From MGBC124762 sp048201935 (GTDB lineage: Bacteria; Bacillota; Clostridia; Oscillospirales; Oscillospiraceae), in NCBI GenBank assembly GCA_048201935.1, contig DBFBGR010000016.1, positions 1-57,381 on the forward strand: 57,381 bases of DNA. Direction: 5' to 3'. The notes under the pieces were generated by a model. That model was not told the DNA's origin. It worked only from the letters and a program-made list of their open reading frames with translations, and made no database searches. Both the position numbers and the translations under genes were made by a program. The number at the start of each line of letters is the position of its first letter. Position 1 is the first letter of the stretch. Positions 24,095 through 32,410 of the stretch are shown here, in pieces.

Positions 24095-25705
24095 TTATCC
24101 CTCGCTTTCGCAGACCGCCCGGCGGACCTTCAAAATGGAGCCGCAGGAGACGCTGAGCTCGTCGATCTTGTTCTTCATAAAGAAGTCGGTGAGGGCAGTG
24201 TCCGCTCCGGCTTCGCCGCAAATGCCGATCCAAATGCCCGCGTCGTGGGCGGCCTTGGCGGCCATGGCGATCATCCGCCCCACCGCCGGGTCCCGGGCGT
24301 TGAAGATGTCCGCCACCTTGGGGTTCATCCGGTCGGCGGCCATGGTGTACTGGGTCAGGTCGTTGGTGCCCACGGAGAAGAAGTCCACCAGAGGGGCCAA
24401 AACGTCGCTCATGACGGCGGCGGCGGGAGTCTCGATCATGATGCCCAGCTTATAGGCTCCAACCTCCACGCCCTCGCCCCGCAGCTCGGCCTCCAGCTCC
24501 TTCAAAAGGTCCTTGGAGCGCTCCACCTGGCTGACGTTGGTGATCATGGGGAGCATGATGTGGAGGTTGCCGTAAGCGGAGGCCCGCAAAAGGGCCCGAA
24601 GCTGGGTGCGGAAGATGTCGGGACGGTCCAGGCAGATGCGGATGGCCCGGTAGCCCATGGCGGGGTTTTCCTCGCCGGGGATCTGGAAGTAGGGCGCTTG
24701 CTTGTCGCTGCCCAGGTCCAATGTCCGCACCACCACCGGCGCGTCCCCAAAGAGCTCCAGCACCGCCTTGTAGGCGCTGAGCTGGGTCTCCTCGCTGGGG
24801 AAGTCGGTGTTTTCCAGATACAAAAACTCACTGCGGAAAAGCCCCACGCCGTCGGCCCCGGCCTCCTTGGCGGCCTTGGCGTCGGCCACCGAGCCGATGT
24901 TGGCGCAAATGAGGCACTTATGCCCCGAGGGGGTCACCGCCTGACGGCCTGCGTACTGGGCAAGTAAGGCCTTTTGCTCCTGGGCCTGGGCCAGCTTCTC
25001 CTGGTAGGCGGCAAGCTCCTCCGCCGAGGGGTCCACGATGAGTTCCCCCGCTAGACCGTCCATAGCGGCAAGGCCCTCTGGCGGCAGACGGTCAAACTGC
25101 TCGCCCATGGCCACGATGCAGCCGATGCCCAGCGACCGGGCCAGGATGACCGAGTGGGACGTGACCGACCCGCCCCGGGTGACGCAGCCCACCACGTAGC
25201 GTTTATCCAGCCGCACGGTCTGGCTGGGCAGCAGGTCCTCGGCGCAGAGGATGACCTGCTCCTGGGGCATAGGATTTTCCTCAATGCCCTTGAGGATACG
25301 TACCAAACGGTCAGACACGTCCAGAACATCCGCCGCCCGGGCCCGCATGGTCTCGTCGTCGATGGACAAAAACATGGCCCGGAGCATCTCGCCGGTCTCC
25401 CGGACGGCCCACTCGGCGCAATCGCCCTCAGAGAGCATAGCCTCCACGCCCTCGATAAAGTCCAGGTCCTCCAGCATCATGCGGTGGATGTCAAAAATCA
25501 TGGCCGCTTCCTCGTCACGCTCCATGGTGGAGGCGTAGAGGGCGGCCAGCTCCTGGTCCGCCTGGGTCTTAGCCTCGGCAAAGCGGGCGCGCTGGCCCTC
25601 CGGGTCCAGGCCCGTCACGTGCTCTACCGATAGGTCTGGCGTGGTCAACCGCCACAGCTTGGCAATGGCGATGCCCTCCGCGGCGCCGGTCCCGGTCAGT
25701 TTCAA
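24095..25705 (-). CDS. ptsI: Phosphoenolpyruvate--protein phosphotransferase (PTS enzyme I)
   Basis: A 536-residue enzyme I, which takes phosphate from PEP and passes it to HPr. N-terminal HPr-binding and phosphohistidine domain with TSHSVILARSL (His184); C-terminal PEP-binding TIM barrel with GLFRSEFLYL, GYRAIRICLDRPDIFRTQ (split over the conserved Arg sites) and the near-terminal GICGEAG with the active Cys. A TTG at 25703-25705 is the likely start: GGGAGGG is six bases upstream and the Met-Lys-Leu-Thr N-terminus fits the family; an in-frame ATG 15 bases upstream contains that ribosome binding site. First gene of the GlcNAc operon, behind a promoter with a palindrome in its spacer. Confidence 0.95.
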   Translation of the reverse strand: MKLTGTGAAEGIAIAKLWRLTTPDLSVEHVTGLDPEGQRARFAEAKTQADQELAALYASTMERDEEAAMIFDIHRMMLEDLDFIEGVEAMLSEGDCAEWAVRETGEMLRAMFLSIDDETMRARAADVLDVSDRLVRILKGIEENPMPQEQVILCAEDLLPSQTVRLDKRYVVGCVTRGGSVTSHSVILARSLGIGCIVAMGEQFDRLPPEGLAAMDGLAGELIVDPSAEELAAYQEKLAQAQEQKALLAQYAGRQAVTPSGHKCLICANIGSVADAKAAKEAGADGVGLFRSEFLYLENTDFPSEETQLSAYKAVLELFGDAPVVVRTLDLGSDKQAPYFQIPGEENPAMGYRAIRICLDRPDIFRTQLRALLRASAYGNLHIMLPMITNVSQVERSKDLLKELEAELRGEGVEVGAYKLGIMIETPAAAVMSDVLAPLVDFFSVGTNDLTQYTMAADRMNPKVADIFNARDPAVGRMIAMAAKAAHDAGIWIGICGEAGADTALTDFFMKNKIDELSVSCGSILKVRRAVCESEG

Positions 25706-25766
25706 GGCGATCCCTCCCATCTGATTGGATGTTCGCGTTTCGTCTTTCTATCTGGCTATGCTCCCC

Positions 25767-25785
25767 GGCCCGGCGACGCCGGGCC
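25767..25785 (-). other. Leader hairpin before ptsI
   Basis: GGCCCGGC-GAC-GCCGGGCC, an 8-bp perfect G+C stem in the 5' leader of the GlcNAc operon. No T-tract follows, so a stabilising or pausing role is more likely than termination. Confidence 0.5.
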
Positions 25786-25800
25786 ACAGGCGGAATATCT

Positions 25801-25824
25801 TGGTAACTTTTATAAATGCTACCA
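25801..25824. promoter_or_regulatory. 24-bp imperfect palindrome just after the ptsI promoter
   Basis: TGGTA and TACCA form the ends, with a TTTATAAA core; ten of twelve base pairs can form. It lies at the start of the transcript, a usual repressor site. Possible second operator. Confidence 0.5.
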
Positions 25825-25836
25825 TATTGTCCTTTC

Positions 25837-25864
25837 ATTATACCATAAAGTATACAAAAATCAA
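25837..25864 (-). promoter_or_regulatory. Promoter and putative operator of the GlcNAc PTS operon
   Basis: Minus strand: TTGATT (25859-25864), 16 bases, TATAAT (25837-25842). TATAC-CATAAA-GTATA (25839-25854) is an inverted repeat lying across the spacer and -10, as expected for a repressor such as a GntR-type NagR. The regulator gene is not in the window. Confidence 0.7.
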
Positions 25865-25885
25865 GGGACATTTTTACTTGTTTTT

Positions 25886-25920
25886 GGGCAAAATAATAAC
25901 CGCACATTTCGTGCGGTTAT
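25886..25920 (-). terminator. Terminator of the six-gene SEDS-SulP-ferredoxin operon
   Basis: 10-bp stem ATAACCGCAC / GTGCGGTTAT followed on the minus strand by TATTTTGC. Confidence 0.88.
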
Positions 25921-25948
25921 CCGTGGTTCCCAGCGGTTTCCCGGGGAT

Positions 25949-26809
25949 CTAGGGTATCTTTTTGGCCGGACGCTTTGCCTTGGTGAAGCCCAGGTGGATG
26001 GCTTTTGTGGGACATTGGGCGGCGCATTTGCCGCAGCGGATGCACTCGGGGGACTGGGGCCGGGTCACCGGGTCCACGTCCATGGGGCAAACTTGGGCGC
26101 ATTTTTGGCAGGAGACGCAGGCGGTTTGGTCCACATGGAGCCGGTAAAGGCTGAGCTTGTTCAGCAGGCCGTAGATGGCTCCCAGAGGACACAGGGTCTT
26201 GCAGAAAAACCGCTGGACCAGCACCGAGCCCACGACCACGGCCACCGCCACCGCCACCTTCCAGTTAAAGAGCCAGCCCAGCGCGGCGCGCAGCTCCGGG
26301 TGGGTCAGCAACAGGGGCAATCCGCCCTCCAGGGTGCCCGCGGGGCAGAGATACTTACAAAAGGCGGGGTCGCCTACGCCGGAGGGCCCCGCCAGCAGCA
26401 TGGGAAGGGCCAGCACGAAGACGGCCAGCACGGCGTATTTGATATATTTGCACCACTTGGGTAGCTTGAATTTGGGGCTGGGGATCTTGTGCAACAACTC
26501 TTGAAACAGCCCAAAGGGACACAGCCAGCCGCAGATGAACCGCCCCAGCGCTACCCCCAGGGCCAGCAAAAAGCCCACCACATAGAAACTGAAGGTGAAT
26601 TGGGGCGAGCCGGCCACCGCCTGGAGGGCCCCGATGGGGCAGGCCAGGCCGGCGGCGGGGCAGGAATAGCAGTTGAGGCCGGGGGCGCAGAACTGCTTCC
26701 ACTTGCCGGTATACAGCGTTCCCTTGGCGAAGTTGCCCAGGTGGGCGTTGGTAAAGCCGAAGGCCGCCAACTGCACCAGCTTGCGGCGAACGCTCTGGGT
26801 GATCTTCAT
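25949..26809 (-). CDS. NapH-like membrane 4Fe-4S polyferredoxin
   Basis: A 286-residue membrane protein of the NapH/MauN/YccM type, thought to move electrons between quinones or carriers and a partner. Order: an N-terminal Cys-rich segment with NCYSCP and ACPIG (about 46-60); membrane helices with three CxxxCP motifs in between, CGWLCPFG, CKYLCPAG and CKTLCPLG; and a C-terminal pair of [4Fe-4S] sites, CVSCQKCAQVCP and CIRCGKCAAQCP (about 232-267), ending in a basic tail. No Tat signal or c-type heme motif. Last gene of a six-gene operon, four bases after the CXXC microprotein. Which donor and acceptor it serves is unknown. Confidence 0.9.
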   Translation of the reverse strand: MKITQSVRRKLVQLAAFGFTNAHLGNFAKGTLYTGKWKQFCAPGLNCYSCPAAGLACPIGALQAVAGSPQFTFSFYVVGFLLALGVALGRFICGWLCPFGLFQELLHKIPSPKFKLPKWCKYIKYAVLAVFVLALPMLLAGPSGVGDPAFCKYLCPAGTLEGGLPLLLTHPELRAALGWLFNWKVAVAVAVVVGSVLVQRFFCKTLCPLGAIYGLLNKLSLYRLHVDQTACVSCQKCAQVCPMDVDPVTRPQSPECIRCGKCAAQCPTKAIHLGFTKAKRPAKKIP

Positions 26810-26813
26810 GTCC

Positions 26814-26963
26814 TCACCCCAATCCGATACATTCCATGCAGACCCGGACGGCCTTGGTCAGCACCACGGCCCCTTCGCCCCGCCAAAACCCAAAGGCGCA
26901 CAGGCCAAGGCCCAGGGCCAGCGCAGCCCAGGTGGCAAAACGCCGCACCGCTTCGCCCTTCAT
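26814..26963 (-). CDS. 49-residue CXXC microprotein (CD1871A-like)
   Basis: A short gene of 50 codons. The product has a basic N-terminus (MKGEAVRR), one hydrophobic helix (about 9-27) and a C-terminal Cys-x-x-Cys in VCMECIGLG, the very end of the protein. This agrees with the CD1871A family of CXXC proteins in Clostridia, which I recall as about 45 residues with a CxECIG-type end and usually beside a 4Fe-4S membrane protein. The ATG overlaps the SulP stop (ATGA) and the polyferredoxin gene begins four bases after its TGA, so it is firmly in the operon. GAGG lies upstream. A cofactor-assembly or electron-relay role is inference. Confidence 0.85.
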   Translation of the reverse strand: MKGEAVRRFATWAALALGLGLCAFGFWRGEGAVVLTKAVRVCMECIGLG

Positions 26964-28495
26964 TTCAAAACCTCGCGCTCGAAGCGCTCCAGCCGAGCCG
27001 CGGCGGCCCCGGAAAGGCCCTTGAGGGTCACGGTCTTGCCCTGGGCGGCCAGCTTGCGGCGGAGCTTGCCCAGCCGCTCAGCGGCGGTCACGTCCATGCG
27101 CGCCACGGCGGAGAGGTCCAGCTCCACCGTCTCCCCTTCCCTGGCCTGGCGGGAGAGGTGTTCGCACAGGCCCACGGCGCTCAAAAAGCACACCTCGCCC
27201 CGGACCGCGCCGTCCTCTCCGGCCTTGGCAAGGTGGAACAGACCGGGCAGGTTCAAAAGACAGCACAGCATAAAACCGCCGATGACCCCGTAGGTCAGGT
27301 CGAAGAACACCGTCAGCAAAAAGGCGGCCAGCAGCACGATGCCGTCTCGCACCCCAAAGGTGGCCAGACGGACAAAGAGGGGGAAGTTGGCCATGTGGAT
27401 GGCCACGGTGATGAGGATGGCGGCAAGGCCAGTGAGGGGGATAAAGGTCATCACCGGCATCAAGACAAGGTACATCACCAGCAAAAAGAGGGCGTGGAAC
27501 ACGCCGGTCAGCGGGCTTTTCGCGCCGTTGTTGATGCCCGCGGCGGTGCGGGCGATGGCCCCGGTGGCGGGCAGACCGCCGCACAGCGCCGAGGCGATGT
27601 TGGCAACGCCCTGGCCCACCAACTCTTGGTTGGGGTCGTGCTCCGCGCCGGTCATACCGTCGGCCACGGTGGCGGACAAAAGGCTCTCGATGGCGCACAA
27701 AAAGGCGATGACCAGGGCCGGGACGATCAGCTTGCCATAGCTGACATTGCCCAGTCCGGCGAAGTCCATCACATAAAATTCTGCTTTGACATCGCCGTAG
27801 GTGGAGCCGATGGTGGCGATGCCCGCGCCAGCCCAGGTGTTCAGCGCCAGGGTGGCCAGAGTGGCCAGAATGACGGCGCAGAAGGCGGCGGGCAATTTTT
27901 TGCTGAGCTTGGGCAATAAGTAAATAAGAGCGATGGTGACCGCTCCCACCGCCAAAGCCCAGGGGTTGGTGGTGCCAATGCCCTGGGCCAGGCCGCCCAG
28001 CTTGGCGACAAAGCCGCTCCCCGTCCCGGCGGGCAGGGTCAGCCCGGTCAGGTCCTTGAGCTGGCCCACCAGCAGCGTCACGCCGATGCCGGCGGTGAAG
28101 CCGATGACGATGGGATAGGGGATGTAGCGCACCAGGCCCCCGGCCCGGCAAAAGCCCAGAACGATGAGCAGCGCGCCCGCCGCCAGGGTGGCCAGGCCCA
28201 GCCCGGCAAAGCCGATGTCCGGGTCGGAGAGGTAGCCCAGGATAATGACCACAAAGGCCGCCGTGGGCCCGCCGATCTGGTAGCGGCTGCCGCCAAAGGC
28301 GCTGATGCAAAAGCCCGCCACGATGGCGGTGAGGATACCCTGCTGGAAGGTGGCCCCGGACTGAAGGCCCAGGGCGATGGATAGGGGCAGGGCGATGATG
28401 GCCACCATCAGTCCGGCCATCAGGTCACGGGGCAGGTCACGTTTGTCGTAGGTCTTTAGTGCGCGTAAAAGCTCGGGTCGCATGGATTCAAACAC
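26960..28495 (-). CDS. SulP family inorganic anion transporter with STAS domain
   Basis: A 511-residue SLC26/SulP carrier, a family moving sulfate, bicarbonate or other anions. Hydrophobic domain of about 14 helices (about 20-400), with SGATFQQGILTAIVAGF, FGGSRYQIGGPTAAFVVII (the SulP signature region) and LIPALVIAFLCAIESLLSA-type segment around the conserved Glu-Ser-Leu. The C-terminal STAS domain (about 420-511) includes VELDLSAVARMDVTAAERLG. Start is a GTG at 28493-28495 with GAGAAAGAGA upstream; an ATG four codons later is possible. It overlaps the CXXC microprotein and follows the previous gene by 14 bases. Substrate unknown; no sulfate-assimilation or carbonic anhydrase gene is adjacent. 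Confidence 0.92.
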   Translation of the reverse strand: MFESMRPELLRALKTYDKRDLPRDLMAGLMVAIIALPLSIALGLQSGATFQQGILTAIVAGFCISAFGGSRYQIGGPTAAFVVIILGYLSDPDIGFAGLGLATLAAGALLIVLGFCRAGGLVRYIPYPIVIGFTAGIGVTLLVGQLKDLTGLTLPAGTGSGFVAKLGGLAQGIGTTNPWALAVGAVTIALIYLLPKLSKKLPAAFCAVILATLATLALNTWAGAGIATIGSTYGDVKAEFYVMDFAGLGNVSYGKLIVPALVIAFLCAIESLLSATVADGMTGAEHDPNQELVGQGVANIASALCGGLPATGAIARTAAGINNGAKSPLTGVFHALFLLVMYLVLMPVMTFIPLTGLAAILITVAIHMANFPLFVRLATFGVRDGIVLLAAFLLTVFFDLTYGVIGGFMLCCLLNLPGLFHLAKAGEDGAVRGEVCFLSAVGLCEHLSRQAREGETVELDLSAVARMDVTAAERLGKLRRKLAAQGKTVTLKGLSGAAAARLERFEREVLK

Positions 28496-28509
28496 TTCTC
28501 TTTCTCGTT

Positions 28510-29445
28510 TTATTGACGGTAGGGCATCTGGGTAAAGGCGTTTTCAAAGGGCGGCGGCGTAAGGCTCTGGCCCCGGTCCACGGTGAGGGCCATGGTCACC
28601 GTCCAGCTCTGGCCGTCCGAGCCGGTCCAGGATGCCTCCAGCCGGGGGACCAGCTCTTCATCCGGCGCCGCCCCCAACTCCAGGGTGATGTCCAGATTCC
28701 AACTGTCCATCGCCACGCGCTGGAGCACGCCCTCCGGCGTCAGTCCGACATCCACCGTCACCACCCCTGCCAGACAGTCCTCCGGCAGGCTAAGGGCATG
28801 GCAAAGGTCCTGAAGGCGCTGGTGGTCATCCTCAGAAAAGAGCAGCGAATACCCGCCCGGAGTCCGCTCCGCGCTGCTCTGGGCCTGGGCCAAAAAGTCC
28901 AAGATGCTCTGCTGCTCGGCGGCGAAGTCTAGGGCGGTGACGGCGCTCAGGGCCTCCCTGAGACTGTCGGCGGCGGCCTGGCGCTCACGCCGCTGGTCCT
29001 GGGTATAAAGGGTCTCGTGGGCCGTGCCCGCCGCCTGGTCGGCCAGGGGTCGGGTCAGGTCCACCCCCAGCCACGCGCCGTTAGACTGGCTATCCCCAGC
29101 ATAAAAGGCCGCCTGGGCGGGGTCGGCGTACAGCGAGAAGGTCTGGCTCTGTGTCTCATCACCTACGGTGCAGTCACGCAGATAGACCCACAGGCCCTGG
29201 GCCGTGGTCTCCAGCCCCACGCTACCCGAGCAGTCGTAGGCGCTCTGGTCTGTCTCCACCACGCCCAAAAAGCCAACGCTCACCGGGTCTGGCAGGTCCA
29301 TCACCCGGTCCATGCCGGCCTTGGCGGCCCCCACCGGGTCACGCTCTACGGCGGTGGCGCTCCAATACCATAAGAACAGCAACAGTCCAAGGCCCACCGC
29401 GAGCCCCGCCGCCAACGCGGTCAGGGCCAGCTTTTTCCTCGTCAC
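28510..29445 (-). CDS. Membrane-anchored extracytoplasmic protein of unknown function
   Basis: A 311-residue protein that I do not recognise. One N-terminal membrane helix (about 5-27, after MTRKK) anchors a large outer part with mixed alpha/beta character and few distinctive motifs. Three Cys pairs are widely spaced. It starts at a GTG that overlaps the stop of the upstream zinc-ribbon gene (GTGA), with GGAGG before it, so the two are translationally coupled and may work as partners. SulP follows 14 bases later. The second half (about 190-311) resembles a lipoprotein-type beta sheet domain but no family can be named. Confidence 0.75.
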   Translation of the reverse strand: MTRKKLALTALAAGLAVGLGLLLFLWYWSATAVERDPVGAAKAGMDRVMDLPDPVSVGFLGVVETDQSAYDCSGSVGLETTAQGLWVYLRDCTVGDETQSQTFSLYADPAQAAFYAGDSQSNGAWLGVDLTRPLADQAAGTAHETLYTQDQRRERQAAADSLREALSAVTALDFAAEQQSILDFLAQAQSSAERTPGGYSLLFSEDDHQRLQDLCHALSLPEDCLAGVVTVDVGLTPEGVLQRVAMDSWNLDITLELGAAPDEELVPRLEASWTGSDGQSWTVTMALTVDRGQSLTPPPFENAFTQMPYRQ

Positions 29446-31202
29446 GGCTCCATCGCCTCCAATTTCGTCATGGTCCCATCGCTCTCCAACAGCCAGTAGT
29501 CCGCCTGGCCCCGGTTTAGGCCGTAAGCGGAGGTATATAGCTTCACCTTTGTGGTGACGGCGTAGTCCACCCGCAGCAGGGCCACGTCGCCCCGGCCCAG
29601 GTCGACGAAGGCGATGTCCTCAATGTCCCGAAACTCCTCGTCGGTCAAGCCCGTCAACAGCACCTCGGCCTCCTGGTCGGTGGGATAGAGGGTGCTGGAC
29701 AGCAGCGAGGTGTGAGCCATTTTCAGCGTCGTTTCTCCGCTCGGCGCGCGGTACCAGAGCTCCCGGTGCTGGCTGGTCCCGGCGCCCCGGTACCAGCATC
29801 CCCCGCCGTCCATGGGCAAAACGTCCTGCTCCAGGGCCCGGGGGTGGATGTTGTCCAGGCTCCGCCATGCCCCATCTCCGTCCCGGATCTTCCAGCTCAG
29901 GTTTTTCCCTTCCCAGAAGCGGGCGCATATGGTCTCGCCGTCGGCGCAGAGGACGTAGCTGTGTACCTCGTCCACCACCTTTCGGGGCTCCTTCCAACCT
30001 CCCCGGCCCCGCTCCATGGACCAGAGCTGGGCCTTTTGGCCCGTGGGACGGTGGATGTAGTAGAGGCGCTCACCGTCGGCGGTAAGGCGGAGCTGGTCCA
30101 CCGTGCCGGCCGAGGTCAGCCGGGTGACGTTCAGGTCCTCGTCCAGGTAGTAGAGCACGCCGCCGGAGCCCAGATAGACCTGGTCGGTGAGGTGTTCCGG
30201 GCCGTAGTCGGAATAGCGGTCGCCGGGCCGGACAGCGTCCAAGGAGCAATAGCTGGGCAGGCCCTCCAGCTTCTGGGTCCGGCCCTCTTGGTCTTCGTAG
30301 TGCCAGTCGCCCTGGTCGTCCATGTAGAGCACCTCGGTCAGGTCCCGGTCCATCCGCATGTCGTAGTTGACCACCAAGCGGCGTTCCCCGCCGTTCCAGA
30401 CCACGTTCTGTCTCCAATCCTCCTGGTTCCAGGTCAAATAGCTGTCCCCATGCTCGCCCAGGTAGTAGACCTGCTCCTCCAGCTCCCGGCTGCCCGCGCC
30501 CAGTTGCCAGAGGTGGGGCTTGATGCCGATAAACTGGTCCTGGTAGGGCTTCACATCGGTATAGTAGGCCAGGGCGGCGCCGGTATAGTCGCTGGGCGCG
30601 GCAAAGCTCAGCCACCGCCCCCGGACGATCTCGGTCTCCCGCCCAGAGCGAAGCTCCCGGCGGGTGATGGTCTCCTCCCCGTCCTCAGGGCAGGTCAGGT
30701 AGAAAAGCACCTGGCCGTCGCCGGAGAGCTGAGCGTCGGCCCAGGGCGTTTTTTCCACGCTCTGACCATCGTAAAACCATACCTCCATCCCCGAAGAGCC
30801 GCCCAAGACATCGACCCGCCACATCGGTAGCACCCGGCAGGGTCCGGCGTTTTCGCCGTAGCTGTTCAGCCAGCCGTTGCCGTCAAAGGACCAGACCCCC
30901 TGGGCGGTCACCAGGCACCTGCCGTCCACGTAGCTCCACCCCGGGTCCACCGGGCGGCTCAGCCGCCACAGTCCAAGGCCCTGCACGGCCAGACAGAGCG
31001 CCAAAAAGCCCGCCGCAAGTCCCGTCCGGCCCCGGGGGAGCCAGTCCCTCTTTTTCCTTTTTATGTCAACCTGTTCTGGCTCCCCGGTCTCCGCTGTCAA
31101 CAGCTCTGCGGGCACCTCAAGCAGCGGCGCGCCGCAGTCGGGACAGCAGCTCTCCCCCGCCCCGCCCCGGTAACCGCAGAGCTTGCAATACTGTTCTGGC
31201 AT
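29442..31202 (-). CDS. Zinc-ribbon, single-pass protein with a large beta-propeller-like outer domain
   Basis: A 586-residue protein. N-terminal zinc ribbon CKLCG and CPDCG (about 6-24), a basic stretch (KRKKR, about 48-52), one membrane helix (about 60-80), then about 500 residues rich in Trp, Tyr, Asp and Gly with repeated strands such as YVDGRCLV, VLFYLTCPEDG, RLYYIHRPTG and VLYYLDEDLNV. The pattern resembles TolB/DUF5050-type propellers but no exact family can be named. The stop overlaps the next gene's GTG. It begins six bases after the SEDS gene, and an A+T-rich TTATGTCAAC word lies in that gap and again inside the gene at 31061. Confidence 0.8.
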   Translation of the reverse strand: MPEQYCKLCGYRGGAGESCCPDCGAPLLEVPAELLTAETGEPEQVDIKRKKRDWLPRGRTGLAAGFLALCLAVQGLGLWRLSRPVDPGWSYVDGRCLVTAQGVWSFDGNGWLNSYGENAGPCRVLPMWRVDVLGGSSGMEVWFYDGQSVEKTPWADAQLSGDGQVLFYLTCPEDGEETITRRELRSGRETEIVRGRWLSFAAPSDYTGAALAYYTDVKPYQDQFIGIKPHLWQLGAGSRELEEQVYYLGEHGDSYLTWNQEDWRQNVVWNGGERRLVVNYDMRMDRDLTEVLYMDDQGDWHYEDQEGRTQKLEGLPSYCSLDAVRPGDRYSDYGPEHLTDQVYLGSGGVLYYLDEDLNVTRLTSAGTVDQLRLTADGERLYYIHRPTGQKAQLWSMERGRGGWKEPRKVVDEVHSYVLCADGETICARFWEGKNLSWKIRDGDGAWRSLDNIHPRALEQDVLPMDGGGCWYRGAGTSQHRELWYRAPSGETTLKMAHTSLLSSTLYPTDQEAEVLLTGLTDEEFRDIEDIAFVDLGRGDVALLRVDYAVTTKVKLYTSAYGLNRGQADYWLLESDGTMTKLEAMEP

Positions 31203-31208
31203 ATTATG

Positions 31209-32342
31209 TCAACCTCCCCGGTCCTGGAGCCAGCTTGGGGTCTCGGTGGCCTTGACGCTGGAGACCACCCCGGCAGCCACGAAGAGGGTGATGATACTGG
31301 TGCCGCCGTAGCTGAAGAAGGGCAGGGTCAGACCCACCACCGGGAAAACGTAGAGACACATGGCCAGGTTCACTACCGTCTGGGCCAGGAACATCCCGCC
31401 GTAGCCCATGGCGGCGATGGCGGTCATGGGGGTGGCGGCGTGGCGGCCCACCCAGAAGCACCGGAGGATGATACACGCCAGCAGCACGATCATGATGACG
31501 CAGCCCACCATGCCGAACTCCTCGCCGCAGACGGCAAAGATCTCATCGGTATACTGGGCGGGAATGGTGCCCTTTTGGGTCTGGGAGCCCTGCAAAAAGC
31601 CCTGGCCGGTGAGCCCACCCGAGCCGATGGCCAGCACGCTGTGCTCCTGCTGCCAGCCCGCGCCCTGGGGGTCGTTGCGCAAAAAGACCACCATGACCCG
31701 GTCCTGGATGTAGCCGGGCAGATGGCTCCACAAAAGGCCCACGGCTCCGCCGCCCAAGCCCAGGCCCAGGGCGAACCACCACCAGCTCACCCCGGCGCAC
31801 CAGGCCATGACGATGAAGATGAGGATGTAGATGAGGCTCATGCCGTAGTCCCCGGTGATGACCATGTTGAGCCCAGCGAAGAACAGCGTGTGCAGGGCTA
31901 GAGACATAACGCCGCCGGGGTGGTTGAGGACGTTTTTTTCCTTGAGCTTATAGATTTGGTAGGCCAGCAGGATGACAAAAAAGAGCTTGACCATCTCGTT
32001 GGGCTGGATGTTCACCGGCAGGCCGGGCAGGGGGATCCAGTTCTTGTTGCCCGTGCCGCCGTCGGTGCCGAAGGGGATGACCGCCAGCATGATGAGGATA
32101 TTGAAGGCCAGCATCCCCGGCCAGGTCCGCTCGGTGATGTGCTGGAGGTCCACCAGGGTGATGAGCGCGTAGCACGCCACGCCGATGAGGATGCCCACGG
32201 CCTGGACCAGGACATAGCGGCTGGTGTGGGTGTAGCGGGTGGCGGAGTAGATGAGGACCAGGCCCATGACGCTGGCCGCCACACACAGCGACAGCAGGAC
32301 CATGTCCCCTTTATGGAAAAAACGGTGGATGGCGTTCTTCAT
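31209..32342 (-). CDS. SEDS family peptidoglycan polymerase (RodA/FtsW/SpoVE)
   Basis: A 377-residue polytopic protein of the SEDS family, glycosyltransferases that polymerise lipid II with a class B PBP. About ten helices. Hallmarks: GLVLIYSATRY at the first helix, GNKNWIPLPGLPVNIQPNEMVKL with the Pro-Asn-Glu-Met motif (about 97-119), a large outer loop with RNDPQGAGWQQEHSVLAIGSGG (split around QG and GSGG), and the closing FFSYGGTSII. Shorter than many FtsW and closer to RodA. No PBP2-type partner gene is adjacent. GGGAGGG precedes the ATG. It is the first gene of an unusual operon of envelope and redox membrane proteins. Confidence 0.92.
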   Translation of the reverse strand: MKNAIHRFFHKGDMVLLSLCVAASVMGLVLIYSATRYTHTSRYVLVQAVGILIGVACYALITLVDLQHITERTWPGMLAFNILIMLAVIPFGTDGGTGNKNWIPLPGLPVNIQPNEMVKLFFVILLAYQIYKLKEKNVLNHPGGVMSLALHTLFFAGLNMVITGDYGMSLIYILIFIVMAWCAGVSWWWFALGLGLGGGAVGLLWSHLPGYIQDRVMVVFLRNDPQGAGWQQEHSVLAIGSGGLTGQGFLQGSQTQKGTIPAQYTDEIFAVCGEEFGMVGCVIMIVLLACIILRCFWVGRHAATPMTAIAAMGYGGMFLAQTVVNLAMCLYVFPVVGLTLPFFSYGGTSIITLFVAAGVVSSVKATETPSWLQDRGG

Positions 32343-32373
32343 GGCCGGGCCCTCCCTTCAGGCGTTTGGAGCC

Positions 32374-32379
32374 ATTATA
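32374..32379 (-). promoter_or_regulatory. Probable -10 box of the six-gene operon
   Basis: TATAAT on the minus strand, 32 bases before the SEDS ATG; only a weak -35 (TTCTTT, 16-base spacer) precedes it. Confidence 0.5.
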
Positions 32380-32410
32380 CTACAACGTGAGAAAAAAAGA
32401 AAGTGGGGAA

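Noticed and set aside
31209..32342. Calling the SEDS gene ftsW, rodA or spoVE specifically
   Set aside because: The length and motifs fit the family, but no division, shape or sporulation partner lies beside it, so the subgroup cannot be decided from the sequence alone.
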